Shown: positions 49,801 through 62,469, counted from the first letter of the stretch. The stretch is DNA of 64,000 nt from Silene noctiflora (GCA_009801015.1 VHZZ01000664.1:87008-151007), one strand, 5' to 3'. The notes: generated by a model from the letters alone, not told the origin. A program made the numbers and translations.

Positions 49801-52800
49801 GAGTACTACCCTACTACACCACGTGTTAGTCTGTTATATGTGTGCACTTCAGATCTTGCTGTTCATTTACCTGGTTCGGTTGATCAAAATCATTTTCACC
49901 TTTTTTTTCATATTCACTGGAATTGCTTCATTTGGCTTTAGGGAGTTTGAAATATAGTACAATATTGAATTTGAGCAAGACATATATCACTCCTCCTCTT
50001 AAAAGTTGTTACAACTTACAAGAGCAGTGATACAGTCTCATCACTGTTCATCCGTTCCTGTCTAGTTTAATTATCTACCCCAACCCCTCCTGTCAGTGAT
50101 ATTGATACGAATATGGCTCTCTTTTGGTCTTGGACTATGTTCAAGGTCTTTTCTTCATGCATTGCATTTAGACATCATGCATTAGAGACTAGATTCAATG
50201 TAGGTAGCTATTCCTTCCAGCATAAATAGAGGCCTTTGGCCATCATTTGTAAACACATAGAGAGAATTGAGATGAAAACAAAATTACAAATTTGTAATTC
50301 GTGATCGATGTGTTCGATTCAAATCGTTAGAGTTTGACGCGATCAAGCTTTAGCCCGAGTAATATTCAATAGGTCTTGAGTATTCTCACCATTACTCGTG
50401 TTATAGGTCTAACACCGAGTAAATATCCCATTGACTTGAATTCTACACATGAATTCAAGGCAAATATCATTTTACTTTATTTTGTCAGTTATTCCGCTTC
50501 CGCATTTCGCATCAGATATATACTCATTGCACCATTTCTTCAGGTCATTCAAAGTGTCGGCCAGAATGAAGACATATCACTTATGATTAAGAGGGTTCAG
50601 TTATGGGCTCAAGAGACATCTATAAATCAACTGGTGTACACTTCTGAGATGCAAACTTCAGGCGATACATTGAAAGCTGATGAGGATTTGGATGAAGAAT
50701 TGCCTATCTGGCTAGCAGCACAAAAGGCTGTTAGTCGTTATGAAGGACTTTTATCATCAATAGGGCCTCGCCGTAGACTAATAAGGAAGTTTCTTTCTTG
50801 GATAGGGTTTCTACCATCAATACCAGAAGTTCCTGTTGAATTCGATGGTGAAAGCAGTGTGAGTTCTGAACCACACATGAGGTGTGTCCATGTTGATGTC
50901 ACCTTCTTATACTGTGTGTCCACAAGGAAATCGTGTCATGAAAAGAATAATAAGGCTTGTATGAAACGATAGTCTCACTTGTGCAACCAACCCAAATCCT
51001 TGTATATTCATCATTTAGTTATAGGGTGAATGAGTTGGTTTCATATGTGAGACCCTCTCGTATAAGATTTTGGTCATAAAGAAATGGTTTATTACCTTTT
51101 TATCGTGTGTTTGCTCGGAGGGGAATGATGTCTTCCTTCAGATCATTTCCATTATTCATTTTTTTCATGAATGTGTAGAAACAATCACTCTTAAGGGATG
51201 TTTTTCCATGCAGGCCAGTTTCGTTATCTAGAATCTCTCTCAATGATATATGGAGACCTGCTACACGTCAGTATTGTGAAAACAATGTGTGGAAAATGTT
51301 GAAAGTTGGTTTCTCCATCATTTTCTCGAAATCAATTCTCCAGGTACGGTTACATTTTTCATTGTTTCTGGTTTTGGTGCCTGAAAGGCCGAAATTATTT
51401 GTTTGCCTCCGTATTTTATGTTTCATGTACAAATGTATTCACCCACTTATTAACCAATTATTTCTCTTGCTGTTGATTTTAATCCCAGGAACCTGCTTTT
51501 GAGGAATTGATTTTGCTGTACACTGAAGAGCCTGGAGATGCAAGCGATACTGAAAAATCGGAGATCCCCTCATTACAGTTAAAGATTTATGAGAAAATTC
51601 CTGTGCCAGACTTACCGGTAATTTCTATTGGCAATTCATTTCAATAGTCAAATTTATAGTGCATATATAATACGTATTTGCATCCAGAGTTCAAGTTCTC
51701 TTCTTCTGTACTGCCTTAGATTTCGTAGTCATCATGCAGGTTATTTTCCCGCATAAAAAACTGTCATTCCGCATCATAGACACTGTAAGTACTGCATCAT
51801 TTCCCTTGTTTTATGGATCTGTTGTACATTTTAGTTGTTAGCTCCAATTTGCTGTAACGGCTGCAAATTCATGTAACATTGACTAAAACAATTACCAAAT
51901 GTGCAATTTATTCACTTCTCTATCATCTGACTTTTGAGTCGATTTTTCATGTTATAAGTCTATTTTCCTCTCCTCAATAATTGTAGTATCAGTTTTTACT
52001 TTCAATGCATTTTTTTTTTTTGAAGTTTTTCTGTTATTCAACTTCAGCTCAATAACAAATTCGTACTGCCCCTATTCAATATTAATTTACTTCAAAATCA
52101 CAACTCATGTAGGTTACAGGCTTTGATTATGTCTGGTGCTATTTGATGAACTAGTTGCAGAACTGAACTATATAGAATAATGGTTACATGTGCTTGAAAG
52201 TTAAATTGTCTAGTGTGGTTGCGATTGTTTGCTTCATGTGTAGGTACGCCTAGACATTGCGTCAATAGTAGGACTCTTGGCATACGGAATCAATTACAGA
52301 TTTGAGAATGTTTCATCTTCTCCGTATGTATTTCCCCCTTGCACACTTTTTTTCCACGGTTTCTTTTGCATAAATTTTGTATGCTAAACTAAGATTTGGC
52401 AACACATTGGGTTCTGAATTCGCACAATATTTTCACATGATGGCAGGCTATCAATGGATTAAAATCTAAAACAACTACGAAAAATGAACAGAGATACCAT
52501 TATTTACAGTTTTACATAATAGCAAAGTGTCCATGCACTGTACAATGCAATTTTAATTTATGGGTCTTTAGGAAATAGTCTCTTTATATTTTTAACACAA
52601 ATGACGACTGCGTACATTCGATTCCCTTACCTGGCCAAGGCGAGAGTCTCCGAAGTACTGAAGTAATGTTGTCTCTTGTCGCAATCTGCATGTAATTTTA
52701 ACTCGCATTGGATTCTTAGTGGGTATTAACACTGATAAGTTGGCTTTCCATAGCAGGAAAAACTATTACTCCGTATTTTCCAGTAAGCATGTCTCTAAAA

Positions 52801-54045
52801 GAGACAAATCCAAAGACATAGGGTTTGATGAGGACCTTTCTAAGTAACAGAGTTTTAAGGTTTACATTGTTGTCCCTTTCTTGTCTGTTGCGGTATTTCA
52901 ATAGAGGATTTACCTACGCATTTCTTTCTTGATAAATGGTTCTAACCATGTCGGAATTGCTCCCACTTTAGATTCAACGTTGGAGAAATTAACTGCACTC
53001 TATAAGATTGTGTTACCCTTCTCAGGTCAGCTATAATGCTAGATGTCATTGCTGCAACTGCGCTCATTGTTTTTCTTATCCGAGTCGGCCTTGGATACAA
53101 ACAAACATGGGATAGATATGAGGTAATACTGTAAATTATGTTTCTATGACTTCGACGGGAAAAAATAGCATACTTTTTGTTTAATGAGTCTTGAATCCCC
53201 ATAGATGGTTGCGAACCCAGCCCAAATACTTTTGTTCATCATTTCATTACATAGTAGTTAATAGGGTGGTGGTGAGGTGGTCACATGTACGACAGTCATT
53301 TGAATTTTCATGAATGTTGGCTAGTCAAACTCCCTGCTAATTTGATCGTGCAATTGCTTATTTGATCAGCTTCTCGTCAACAGGACGCTGTATGAAAAAA
53401 CCTTGGCCAGTGGTTTTGGATCAGTTCACTTTCTCCTCGATGCTTCAGAGCAACAGCAAGTGAGACCTCTTTCCTGTGATGTTTAACCTGCTTCATTTGT
53501 AGAAACATTTAATTTCAAGCCTTAAACAATTTTTATCAATTTGATTTCCTGCTAAATTAACCATCCACAGTACAAGGAATGCATTTTGGCCTATGCAATC
53601 CTGCTCAAAGCAGAGACGAATCAGGTTTTCTTCTATTCTACTCGCGCAGTTTTCTGTTTTCTTTCCATTACTCATCGTTGCAAGTAGCTGACTTTCTTCG
53701 ATTGCTGATTGTTTACAATGTATTAAAACTTTTAGGAAATGCAGTTTCCTTGTCGGAAATCCCTTGGAGAGGAATGTGAAAGATTTTTGTACAAAGCATT
53801 CAGAGAAAAGGTACCGTTCATGCCTGTATACGAATCATGCTTAATCTTCTATATTATGGCCTATATCATATCTGCTTTCTGAACATTTTCAGGTCCAGAT
53901 GCCAGTTGATAAAGCTGTGGATATGCTCATAAAGTTTGGCCTCGTGGAAGAACAAACAATAACCGGCAGAATTACACTACAAGTTGTGCCTCCTTCAGTG
54001 GCATACGATGCCCTTAGAGAACGTTGGGACTGTTTGTTGCGCTGA
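46843..54045 (+). CDS. DUF3754 / TMEM143-like membrane protein, probably plastid
   Basis: Fourteen exons: 46843-47249, 47781-48089, 48729-48917, 49628-49763, 50544-50881, 51214-51343, 51489-51617, 51740-51784, 52244-52323, 53026-53122, 53370-53459, 53571-53624, 53736-53810, 53893-54045. All have GT-AG borders and consistent phases, giving 743 residues. The Ser/Pro/Asn-rich N-terminus (MLAPPCTTSFKFNP) looks like a transit peptide and is followed by low-complexity Gly and Asp runs. The conserved core includes LLTLPVYVDWKRASESNAII with FRRGYSTEKEKGLLIVEKLD, then VIFPHKKLSFR. Two membrane helices are VRLDIASIVGLLAYGINY and VIAATALIVFLIRVGLGY. The tail is MPVDKAVDMLIKFGLV. This fits the DUF3754/TMEM143 family of Arabidopsis At3g19340 type; its molecular function is not established. 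A false in-frame route at 48707-48728 is avoided by the gtgcag acceptor. Confidence 0.88.
49358..49400 (+). repeat. SINE fragment in DUF3754 intron
   Basis: CGGGTCATTCGGAAACAGCC followed by TCTTTGTGTTGCT, the central part of the same SINE body as at 45524-45651. Confidence 0.5.
50130..50470 (+). repeat. Possible solo LTR or TRIM-like remnant in DUF3754 intron 4
   Basis: ATAAATAGAGGCCTTTGGCC followed by a TTTGTAAACAC poly-A-like region resembles the promoter and polyadenylation part of a plant LTR. No ends or internal domains are defined. Old and broken. Confidence 0.3.
52561..52672 (+). repeat. SINE 3' half in DUF3754 intron 9
   Basis: GGGTCTTTAGGAAATAGTCT, then GACGACTGCGTACATTCGAT and CCCTTACC, ending near AAGTAATGTTG. 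This is the SINE body seen at 45524 in the opposite orientation. Confidence 0.55.
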
Positions 54046-55006
54046 ATCTTATAGGGTAGTAGTAGGCAAATTAGACCTTCCTAAAGCGTCAGTGCTGCGT
54101 TTTTGTGGTAGAGTAGCAGTCGATTAATGCAAATTTGCAACAAGATTTCTATCATGGGAACTCGAAAATAACCACCGTCTTAGTTCTCCTAAATACCACC
54201 CCTTGTATCGCCATCGTGGGAGGCTTTTTAAAACACCAGGATAATGTATACAGTTACATCAATATAAGCAATGCCTTTGCTAAAAATGTTGCGATTCTCC
54301 CGGAGGACGCAAGAATTTTTCATTACTTCGAACTCTCACGTAATAATTCCCATTGTGCGACTAGTAATTGTATGTAATGAAGGTTTTGATGTTTTGAACA
54401 GATAGCGGTAATTGTAATCAATATAATTGGTAGTAACTTTACATTTTAAGTGTAGTAGAGCAGGGTAAGAGGGTAACTGATCCGGTCAAAGAAACTACAC
54501 AACCAAACACAAAATTGATGAACCGAAACCAGGCTAGATGCAAAACCATTAACTCCGTAACAACACTAATTAACTCGATCTGACCCAGGATTGAAACCGA
54601 CCACAATGATCTGTGTTCTGCACCCTGTAACAAATTTAGAAAATAATATAACAAAAAAAAGGGATGCTTATAATTTAACTCTGGAAACGAACCCAACTTC
54701 ACTCGAAGAATGTGACCTGACAACCAAAACTGCTTCAAATCTGTACGCGGCCTGAGTGATGACTGATGACAGTGATCATGATGACGAGTACAAGTCCAGT
54801 TTTACAGTCATCAAATCAAGGTACTGACTGCATGTATTTCGAATAAATAAGCACAAATCATGAAGGCAAAATTTAGAACGGACGATCATCTTCATTACTT
54901 GTTCGAAGCAAATTCAGCAAAATTGCTAGTAAAGTGAAGAGGCGAAAATGCAGTAATATGAGCAATACAAAGCAATGAAGCATGGCACACAAAATCACTG
55001 ATGAAA
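54046..55006. other. Convergent 3' flanks of the DUF3754 and BTF3 genes
   Basis: Probable 3'UTRs of both genes. No additional coding or RNA gene is supported. Confidence 0.45.
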
Positions 55007-56392
55007 TTAAGACTTCTGGCCTTCCTCTGCTGCTGCTTCAAAGGTTTCTCCAGCAACAAGATCGGGGACCTCGTCATCGTCCTCATCGACAGTATCAAGC
55101 CCAGTTCCCTCAGGGTTTGCATTAGGCCCTCCCTTCTGGAACTGCTCTGCCAACTTCCTCAAGTTGTCCAAGTTATCGGGACCTGAAATTCATAGCGAGG
55201 GTATATTTTAGTTTAGCAAGTCCATTGAGGACCGTCTTATGCTATAATAGTGTGAGACCGACAGACTAGGGGGAAAAAACGGAAAAAAATTGCATATCAT
55301 CCCATTGTAGGGGTCGAGTTCATGGTAATATTAAGGATTGTCTTTCATGCAATAAAAAACCATTTCTAACAAGAAGACGTACCCAATTGGTTGATAATTC
55401 CGGGAAGAATATCTTGCAATTCTGAAAGAAACCAACATCAAATTCACTTAGATATACAACTAAGATGATTTTCTTCAGGAGGGAAAAACAAAAAAAAGAG
55501 TAACAAGTGTGTATAAATTATCAAAGAGATACTTACTCTTAATTTGTGGTGTACCGCTGACAACCCAAGTATTAGCCGCAATAGAGGCTTGAACTGGAGA
55601 GGAAAAAAAGAGCTCATCATATTAAGATTGAACAAGTAATCGAAAAACTGCAACTTATGCATAAATTATCATGGTTAATAAAAAAAAGGCACAAATGGAA
55701 TAAAACACTTCACCAATTTCGCTCACCTTTAGGGGTTTGAAACTGGATAACCTGGTCATCCTTGAAAATATTAACTTCCTCAATGGCGGGAATAGCGTTG
55801 ACCCCTATTCTCTTTAAGGTGCCCTGCAGCCTTTTGTCATCTGTGGTAGTAGTTTTGTGAACAGCCTTCTTCTTTCTGCAAACAAAACAGAGGTCAAGAG
55901 GAATTTCTATACGAAGTATTACTAATAAAATCAATGAGATCACTATTCGGGACATCCTGCGTCACTTTGAGCCAGGCAAAATCAAAGACACATCAGCAGA
56001 AAGCAGGCACAAAATATACCAACATTACTACTAGATAATGTGGCATGCCATTGTAACCCTCTTCATTTAAGCCTCTAAAGAACTTACAGGAAAATGTTTT
56101 TAATCATTGGAAAATGTCAGATATGGCGGCTCAAATACTGCCTTCAAATCGGGGGTTATATAACAAGAGAAAAACACTACGATAACCAATAATTCCATTT
56201 TGTAACATCTTTTTTTTCACACCGTGATTAATAAGGTCTGATGTATCAATCGTTGTAAAAAAAAACATTTTCAGGTCTACCATGCAAAATGTTGTAAAAA
56301 TGTTCCCGAACATTATAGTGATACCTTCTCATGCTTCCCTTGCCACCGGTGCGAACAGCACCGGCCATCTTCATAAGCTTCTCTACATTCAT
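55007..56392 (-). CDS. BTF3: BTF3 / nascent polypeptide-associated complex subunit beta
   Basis: Beta subunit of NAC, which binds ribosomes at the exit tunnel and shields new chains from mis-targeting; plant BTF3 is also linked to transcription and stress. Five coding exons on the minus strand: 56325-56392, 55727-55875, 55537-55593, 55383-55421, 55007-55182. They join to 162 residues, the family size. It opens [20 protein letters not shown] with the basic RRKKK ribosome-binding motif. The NAC domain is [20 protein letters not shown] to [20 protein letters not shown]. The acidic tail is [20 protein letters not shown]. The acceptor AG abuts the ATG, and a donor CAAG|GTAT at 57333 defines a 941-bp 5'UTR intron with two telo-boxes. 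Confidence 0.95.
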
Positions 56393-56922
56393 CTATGAGA
56401 AAACAGACACGGATAAAGGTTAATCAGTGGTGAATTACTCCATAAATCATTTCTTATCCATTACCTTCTTAAAAGGCGAGATTAATGCAAAAACATTGCA
56501 TGCCATCAAATTAAGCTATGAACTCAAAAACAACTGATTCCTTAACTGCAAACCGTAATACAAGAGCAAATTCTAAAAAAAACATCAAAAACCCCTAACA
56601 CTAAACATTTATCGTCTTGAAAGATACCAATACGGAGTACTTGATTGAATACTCCCTCCGACCTAATCAATTGTTTACCTTTGATTTAAATACCTCTCAC
56701 AAAAATAAAAGGTGGGACTGGGATAGTAGAAGAATCGGTAACAATAAATGAGCTAAATTTAGTTCAAAACAACACAAAGATTTCAGCTTTATCCAACACA
56801 TAAACATACACATTAACAATTATCGGGAAACAAACTAAAAAGCACAAACGAAATCAAAAATCTGGGATTAAGGTCTTCTGAGAGACCATTTAACATCAAG
56901 ACAATACCAGACACAACTTATA

Positions 56923-56992
56923 CTCCCTCCGTCCCAATCATTTGTTTACCTTTGACTAAAATACTCGTCACAAATGATTAGGACGGAGGGAG
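56923..56992. mobile_element. 70-bp Stowaway MITE in the BTF3 5'UTR intron
   Basis: CTCCCTCCGTCC...GGACGGAGGGAG with terminal inverted repeats of about 22 bases (one mismatch) leaves only about 26 central bases. It is flanked by TA at 56921-56922 and 56993-56994, the Stowaway duplication. A one-ended relative lies at 56652-56750. Confidence 0.85.
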
Positions 56993-57171
56993 TAACACGT
57001 TAAAAACTAGCAATACAAATTAAAAAACTGTCAAAAAATAACTACCATTATATACGCGATAAGCTATCAATAATTTATCGATTATCATGAGAAAAATTAG
57101 TGAAAATCTACAGAAATCAATCCAAAAAAAATCCAACCACGGAACTAAACATACTAAACAAAAACATTTCT

Positions 57172-57205
57172 AAACCCTAAATTTATTAGTTAGGTAAAAC
57201 CCTAA
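57172..57205 (-). promoter_or_regulatory. Two telo-boxes in the BTF3 5'UTR intron
   Basis: AAACCCTAA occurs at 57172-57180 and 57197-57205, within 165 bp of the 5'UTR intron donor. Telo-boxes in promoters and first introns are known marks of plant translation-machinery genes. Confidence 0.5.
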
Positions 57206-57334
57206 CAATACAATTAATAACAATAAAAATGAAAATTAATTAAAAAAAACCATAAAAATGAATGAACATAAATGATAAGAACAAAAAAGAAATGATTGAA
57301 AGAAGAATAATAATAAATGGAGGAGAAAAATACC

Positions 57335-57999
57335 TTGAAGGTGAGATTTAGGGATTAAAGAGAGAAGATAGAGAGAGAAGGAAGAAATATAGAAGAGATA
57401 GACGGCGAAGACACGAAGCCAATGTCTAGGGTCACTTAACAGGCCTTTTTATTGGGTAAACATTTTTGAACTCACTCACATCATGACCCGATTGTGATTG
57501 GGCCCATATGGTTAAGCCTTCTAATTCAAGAGCGAGTATTTGTTTGATCTGGCAAACGGGTCAATCGGAACGGTTGGGGGTTGGGTTAATTTTAAGTTTG
57601 TAATAGTTTGTGTTGGGTTGGTTCCGGTCATTTTCGAGTTAACTATCAGTATCAATTTATTTATAGATAATAATTTGTATGTGACAACAAACATCTAGGG
57701 TGGGTTATCTTCGGTCGGGTTAATTCGGATTCGAGACAAGTTTTGTCTTGAGTTTGAGAGTGGGATCGGGTTATTCTGGGCGTAATTTTGCTAGGTCTAT
57801 ATTTGTATGTGAATTTGGGAAACAATAAGTCAAGTCATTCCAGATTTGTGAAAAATCGGTTAAATTGGGTTGGGTTAGGTCCTTTAGATTTTTGCTTTGT
57901 TTTCAGGTGTATTAAGTTATTGTAAAATTCACACTGTACCCTTAAATTTTGACATTTTGCATGAAAAGCCCAATTCTTTTATCTGAAAAACTTTAAGAG
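57335..57999. other. BTF3 promoter side and a GGGTCAATCGGG-type repeat
   Basis: About 57547-57801 runs from GGCAAACGGGTCAATCGG to a TTTTGCTAGGTC end and resembles a short stretch at 47366-47394 (TTGCCAAACGGGTCAATCGG to TTTTGCAGGTC). It is a decayed hAT-like MITE family. Confidence 0.4.
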
Positions 58000-59256
58000 T
58001 CCATCCATATGAGGCCCACGATTAATCAAGTAATAAGCTGTAAGAACAGTTTCACTTGAATATCTTCTAGAAAGACCTCCATTAGAGAGCGAGCATGCAT
58101 TGAACTCTCCCTAAGAGTGTCTGATTCATTTGTTCTACTACACCATTATGTTGTTGGTGTACTCCTGATGGTATGATGCCTTCATATATCTTCATTCTTA
58201 CATAACTCAATGAATTTTCCTAAACAGAATTCCAAAGCATTGTCCTTTCATAATTTCTTGATCTTCTTACCTTTCTAATTTTCCACCAAAGTCTTTCATT
58301 GCACAAAGACTTTGAAAGCCTCACTCTTATACATAAATAACCTAAGCCATGTGTACCTAGAATAGTCAAGGATAAATGTAACAAAATAATAATAACCTCT
58401 CATTCCTTTAACTCGAGCATGCGCCCAACAATCTGAATCTGAATGGATATAATAAGGATTTCTTTTTTTCAATGAACACCCTTGCTAAATTTAGATCTGC
58501 GTTTGTTTCCAAACATACAATGTTCAAAAAACTCAAGGTTCCTCACCTTGACACTGTTAAGAAGATCCCTCTTGGACAGTAGTTGCATCTCTCTCTCACC
58601 CATATGACCAAACCGCTTATGCCAAAAATTAGTCATCTCCTTGTGATTTATGGATGCACAAACCTTATGACTAACGAGGTATTTTGTTTGACACCTTTCA
58701 ACACCAAACTAGAACCACCCTTTGTGACGGATAAAATATTCCCTTTTCCCAGAAACTCATATCCTAAATCAGTTAATGAACCAAGTGATATAAGATTTTT
58801 TCCCAAAACTGGAACATGTCTCACATTAGTTTACTATTCTTGCCCTCAATAGTCTTCAACTTGATCGATCCAATACTCACTACCTTACAAGTTACAAGTA
58901 GCATTGGTACCAACAACAACGTGACCCCCATTAAAGGACTCATAAGTACTAAACCAATGCTTGTGTAGAAACGTATGATAAAAACACCCTGAATCTAGAA
59001 TCCAACAATCAATAGGATGAACAGAATCAACCGCAAGTGCATAGTCCGCCTCAAAATCGTAATCCACATTCTTACTTTGAACTACAATCGCATTAGTCTT
59101 AGTTTTTAACTTAGGACAACCAGGTCTTTTATGCCTGAATTCTTTACATAGAAAACAGAAAACGAAATTATTAGTAGTATTGTTGGAAGTTGGAACCTTA
59201 GCCTTAGTCTTTTTCTTCCGAACTTCACCCTTTTTAGCGGTATTAAATATTAACAA
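58000..59256 (-). mobile_element. Ty1/copia gag-pol remnant (fossil)
   Basis: On the minus strand the right part encodes a CCHC knuckle region followed by a protease start (WILDSGCFYH). The left part encodes integrase-like text around VHQQHNGVVEQMNQTL. Order and direction fit a copia gag-protease-integrase stretch. No LTRs, reverse transcriptase or RNase H are seen, and the frame has many breaks, so it is old and truncated. Confidence 0.75.
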
Positions 59257-59527
59257 CTAAACCAGATCTTTTCCTAAGTTCTTTACCTAAAAAACAGATA
59301 AGAGTCTTACACAAAATTAACGTTTCAATTATCTCATAACAGTTAACTCTTAACATTCTCAATAATCTCACATTTCAAACTCATAATTTCCCCCACAATA
59401 AGACAAATGAATACTCCACATTACACTCTAATAGCCATAACATGCTATGTGACCATAAACAACCAAATGAACCTTTATTAATACTGAAAATTCAACCCCT
59501 CATCACACAAACACACTACTCTTCTAA

Positions 59528-61153
59528 TTAAGCAGTTTCATTCTCATGGTTCTCAAACGAATGAGGTAGAAGCCCCTTTGCTCTGCATGTCTCAACAGCT
59601 CCTTTGTACATGTCCTTCAACCCGTACTTGAACTCGAAACCCAAGTCCGTCAGCTTCTTCGACGAGAAATGTACTAGCTCCATATCATCTTTAAAATCCT
59701 TGAATCTATCACATAAAAAGAAGCTTCTTTAATCATAATTAGACATCAGAAATTTAAATGAAAGCACATTGTACTCAGGGTAAAAAACATACTTGGTGGG
59801 CACATTGTACTCAGGGTATTCTTCCCTTAGCATCTTTGCAATGTCGAAAATGGTGGCATCACAAGCAGAGGCGATATAGCGACCCTGCGCCTTAGGATTC
59901 TCATACAAGAAGATGTGAGCCATACAAAGGTCATCCAAATGCACAAATTGTCCTTGCTTTATAATTGTATAGTGAGATTCTGTTCCTGAAAATGAGATAA
60001 TCCTCTGTCATTATAATACATAAATAATCGACTGGAAATCAAATGAGATAGCATCACAAGGTAGTATTAGTACTGAGTTTCAGCACCACCCTCTCACATG
60101 CATTTCGATTTCTAATTCCATTGTTTAGGACATATCAGAGGGTGATACTAGAATTCAGTACGAGATGGTCGATTAGTTCTAGTACTTGTTATAGGAGAGA
60201 GTGCAGTAATGAGGCTAGGAGGCATAGTTGGCATGATAAAGGGTCCAACAACCAGAGGTGGAATAATACTGATGAAATCCAGATTATTCTCAGCTGCATA
60301 CTTCCAGGCAGCTTGCTCTGCCAGTGATTTCGACACGAAGTACATCTGAAATTTCACAATGATATAGTTCAAATATTAGAGATTATATTCATTGATGTAA
60401 ACAGCAGATTTAGACAGTAGTGTTTACCCATCCGGTCATCTTAACAGAGCGACAAAACTCGATATCACTCCAACAAGTTTCATCGTACACTGGTTTTTGT
60501 GTTTCTTCAACATTCACAGTTCCGGCAGATGATGTAAACACCAACCTTCTAATTTTGGCCTTCACACATGATTTCATTACGTCCAACATCCCATTTATCG
60601 TCGGCTTAATCATCTCATTCTGTTACCATAACAATCAAATAAATTCTTCAAGTAATGTTCTTACATTCCGAAATAAGAAGATTATTTTGGAACGGAAGAA
60701 ATATTAGTTTTATGCTGCTGGTTTACCTCAGGATCCTTGGACTCGAAGTCCATAGGAGTCGCAACATGAAACACTCCGGTACACCCATCGACCGCTTCAT
60801 CGAAGCTTCCTTCTTCAGTGAGGTCCGCTTTCCATAGTGTCAAGTTGGTCTTCGCTTGAGGCAAATTCAACAAATGTTGCACTTTTTTCATATTATCTAC
60901 AAAATCGCATAAAAAAAATCGTCTTTTGTCTAAATAACCCTTAACCAACATATGAATTTTCGGTAAACAAACAAAGGAATAACTCACCGGGGTCTCGAAC
61001 CGTGGCTCGGACAGTATAGCCACGTTCGAGGAGTCTCATGATAAGCCATGAACCAATGAAACCGGATGCACCAGTAACGCAAACGGTCTCACCTTGCACG
61101 CCTATAACGTCTTGTATTTTATCTTGTGACTCGATATTCGTTGAAGAAACCAT
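59528..61153 (-). CDS. DFR: Dihydroflavonol 4-reductase
   Basis: NADPH-dependent reduction of dihydroflavonols to leucoanthocyanidins, the committed step to anthocyanins and proanthocyanidins. It has the classical six exons: 60988-61153, 60727-60896, 60428-60619, 60186-60345, 59793-59985, 59528-59705 (minus), in frame to 352 residues. Visible: nucleotide motif GASGFIG (28-34), TSSAG catalytic Ser region, YFVSK (Tyr178, Lys182), [27 protein letters not shown] and [15 protein letters not shown]. The substrate-selectivity site in AGTVNVEE is Asn (residue 148), the common Asn-type with broad dihydroflavonol use. Around the exon 4/5 junction Ile-Thr-Arg-Thr-Glu-Ser replaces the common Ile-Thr-Gly-Asn-Glu-Ala. 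Start 61153 is chosen over in-frame non-ATG codons. The gene appears whole. Confidence 0.95.
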
Positions 61154-61274
61154 TTTGTACAAGGGAAATTAATTATGAGACTTAATTAAATAATTTTGCT
61201 CGTAAATTAATATTATTTTGACCCGAAAAAAAATAAATAGTCTATGAAAATATTTGGACCCTTAAATGATGTAC

Positions 61275-61283
61275 TTATATAAA
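61275..61283 (-). promoter_or_regulatory. TATA box of DFR
   Basis: On the minus strand TTTATATAAG lies about 125 bases upstream of the DFR ATG, a normal TATA position for a leader of roughly 90-95 bases. Confidence 0.5.
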
Positions 61284-61299
61284 CGCACCAACATTCGTT

Positions 61300-62469
61300 T
61301 TATGTTTTTTTTTTCGTAGATTGAGGTGGGGCCACGGAGTTTGCGGAATTAATTTTCGATTTTTTTTTTAGCGAGGTTAGATATAAGAATTGTCTTACGA
61401 CTTATTTTTTTTCATAGATATTTTTATCTCGTATATTCTATTTAACCCGTTTTATATTTAAGACCGTATAAAAGAGGAGGGTGGTAGGGAAACTTGTAAT
61501 GTGGTAGCACGTGAGGGAGCTACCAGTTAGATGGTAATTTAGGCGGAGTTGTTGGTTGATAAAAGGGATAATGGGGTTGACTGGTTGTTAATTATGCATG
61601 GGCTTATCTGCCCAATAACGCAAAATGGCAATTTAATTCTTTTTTTTTATTTAATTTAATTTAAGTTTCTTAATCTGTTGATTCTTCTTAATTATAGATG
61701 GATTTTTGTATTTATACGTTATTGCTTGATCGATTCTATATTTGGTTGGTATACAGTATACTAGTCAAATTTGGACATATTTAAACTGAATCCACTTCAT
61801 CTCTTGTTTAGCTTCATTAATGCTTGTTGGTTCACTAGTAGTTGTCATCTTATTCACCATGTTTACTTAACATCGGTTATACTTCCTCCGTTCCATTTGT
61901 TTCTTTACGTTTGATTTACGGTGCGGATAAAATTGTTTGTGTCGGGTCAGTTTTGTTAGGACTGTCTACACCCGTTTGACCTGGGGATGGTTCAGTTGAA
62001 TGTTGGGGGTTGAGTCGACCAGGAGGGTGTAGTCGTGGTGGTTGTTGGTGGCCGTTGTTGCATGTGGTGGCCGGAATTACGTAAAACAGGGGAAGATGTT
62101 TGTTTTTGGTAAACCCGTCTTAAGACGAGTTGTATGGTGGATGTGTATGTGTCAAGGGTGGTTGGACCCCACCATTGGAGTCGCCATACATCAGAGGCGA
62201 TGTGGGTGATGGCCGGCGGTGGCGTGGTGGTGGTTTGCAAGGGAGTTTCGAAGAGGGGTGTTGGGTTGGTGTGTGCGTAAGAGAGTGTGAGCAAAGGGGA
62301 GTTTGGCTAGTGGTTTGGCTCGGTGGTTGGGTTCGATGGGGACCCAGAGGGCTGGTTGTAACCATCGCGGTGCAAGGTGACTGGCCGTGGTGGGATAGGT
62401 GGCTAGAAACAGTGTTTGGACGTGTGTAGATGTCGCGGGTTAAAGGGGGGGTTATGTTTAGTTGTTAAT
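61300..62469. other. Intergenic DNA upstream of DFR
   Basis: AT-rich up to about 61,900, with a one-ended Stowaway-like CTTCCTCCGTTCC at 61882. From 61,930 to 62,440 it is G/T-rich and low-complexity. No supported gene. Confidence 0.4.

Noticed and set aside
62130-62429. Gly/Trp-rich open frame near the right end
   Set aside because: Produced by G/T-rich low-complexity DNA. It has no recognisable domain, and a mirrored Pro/Thr frame exists on the other strand.
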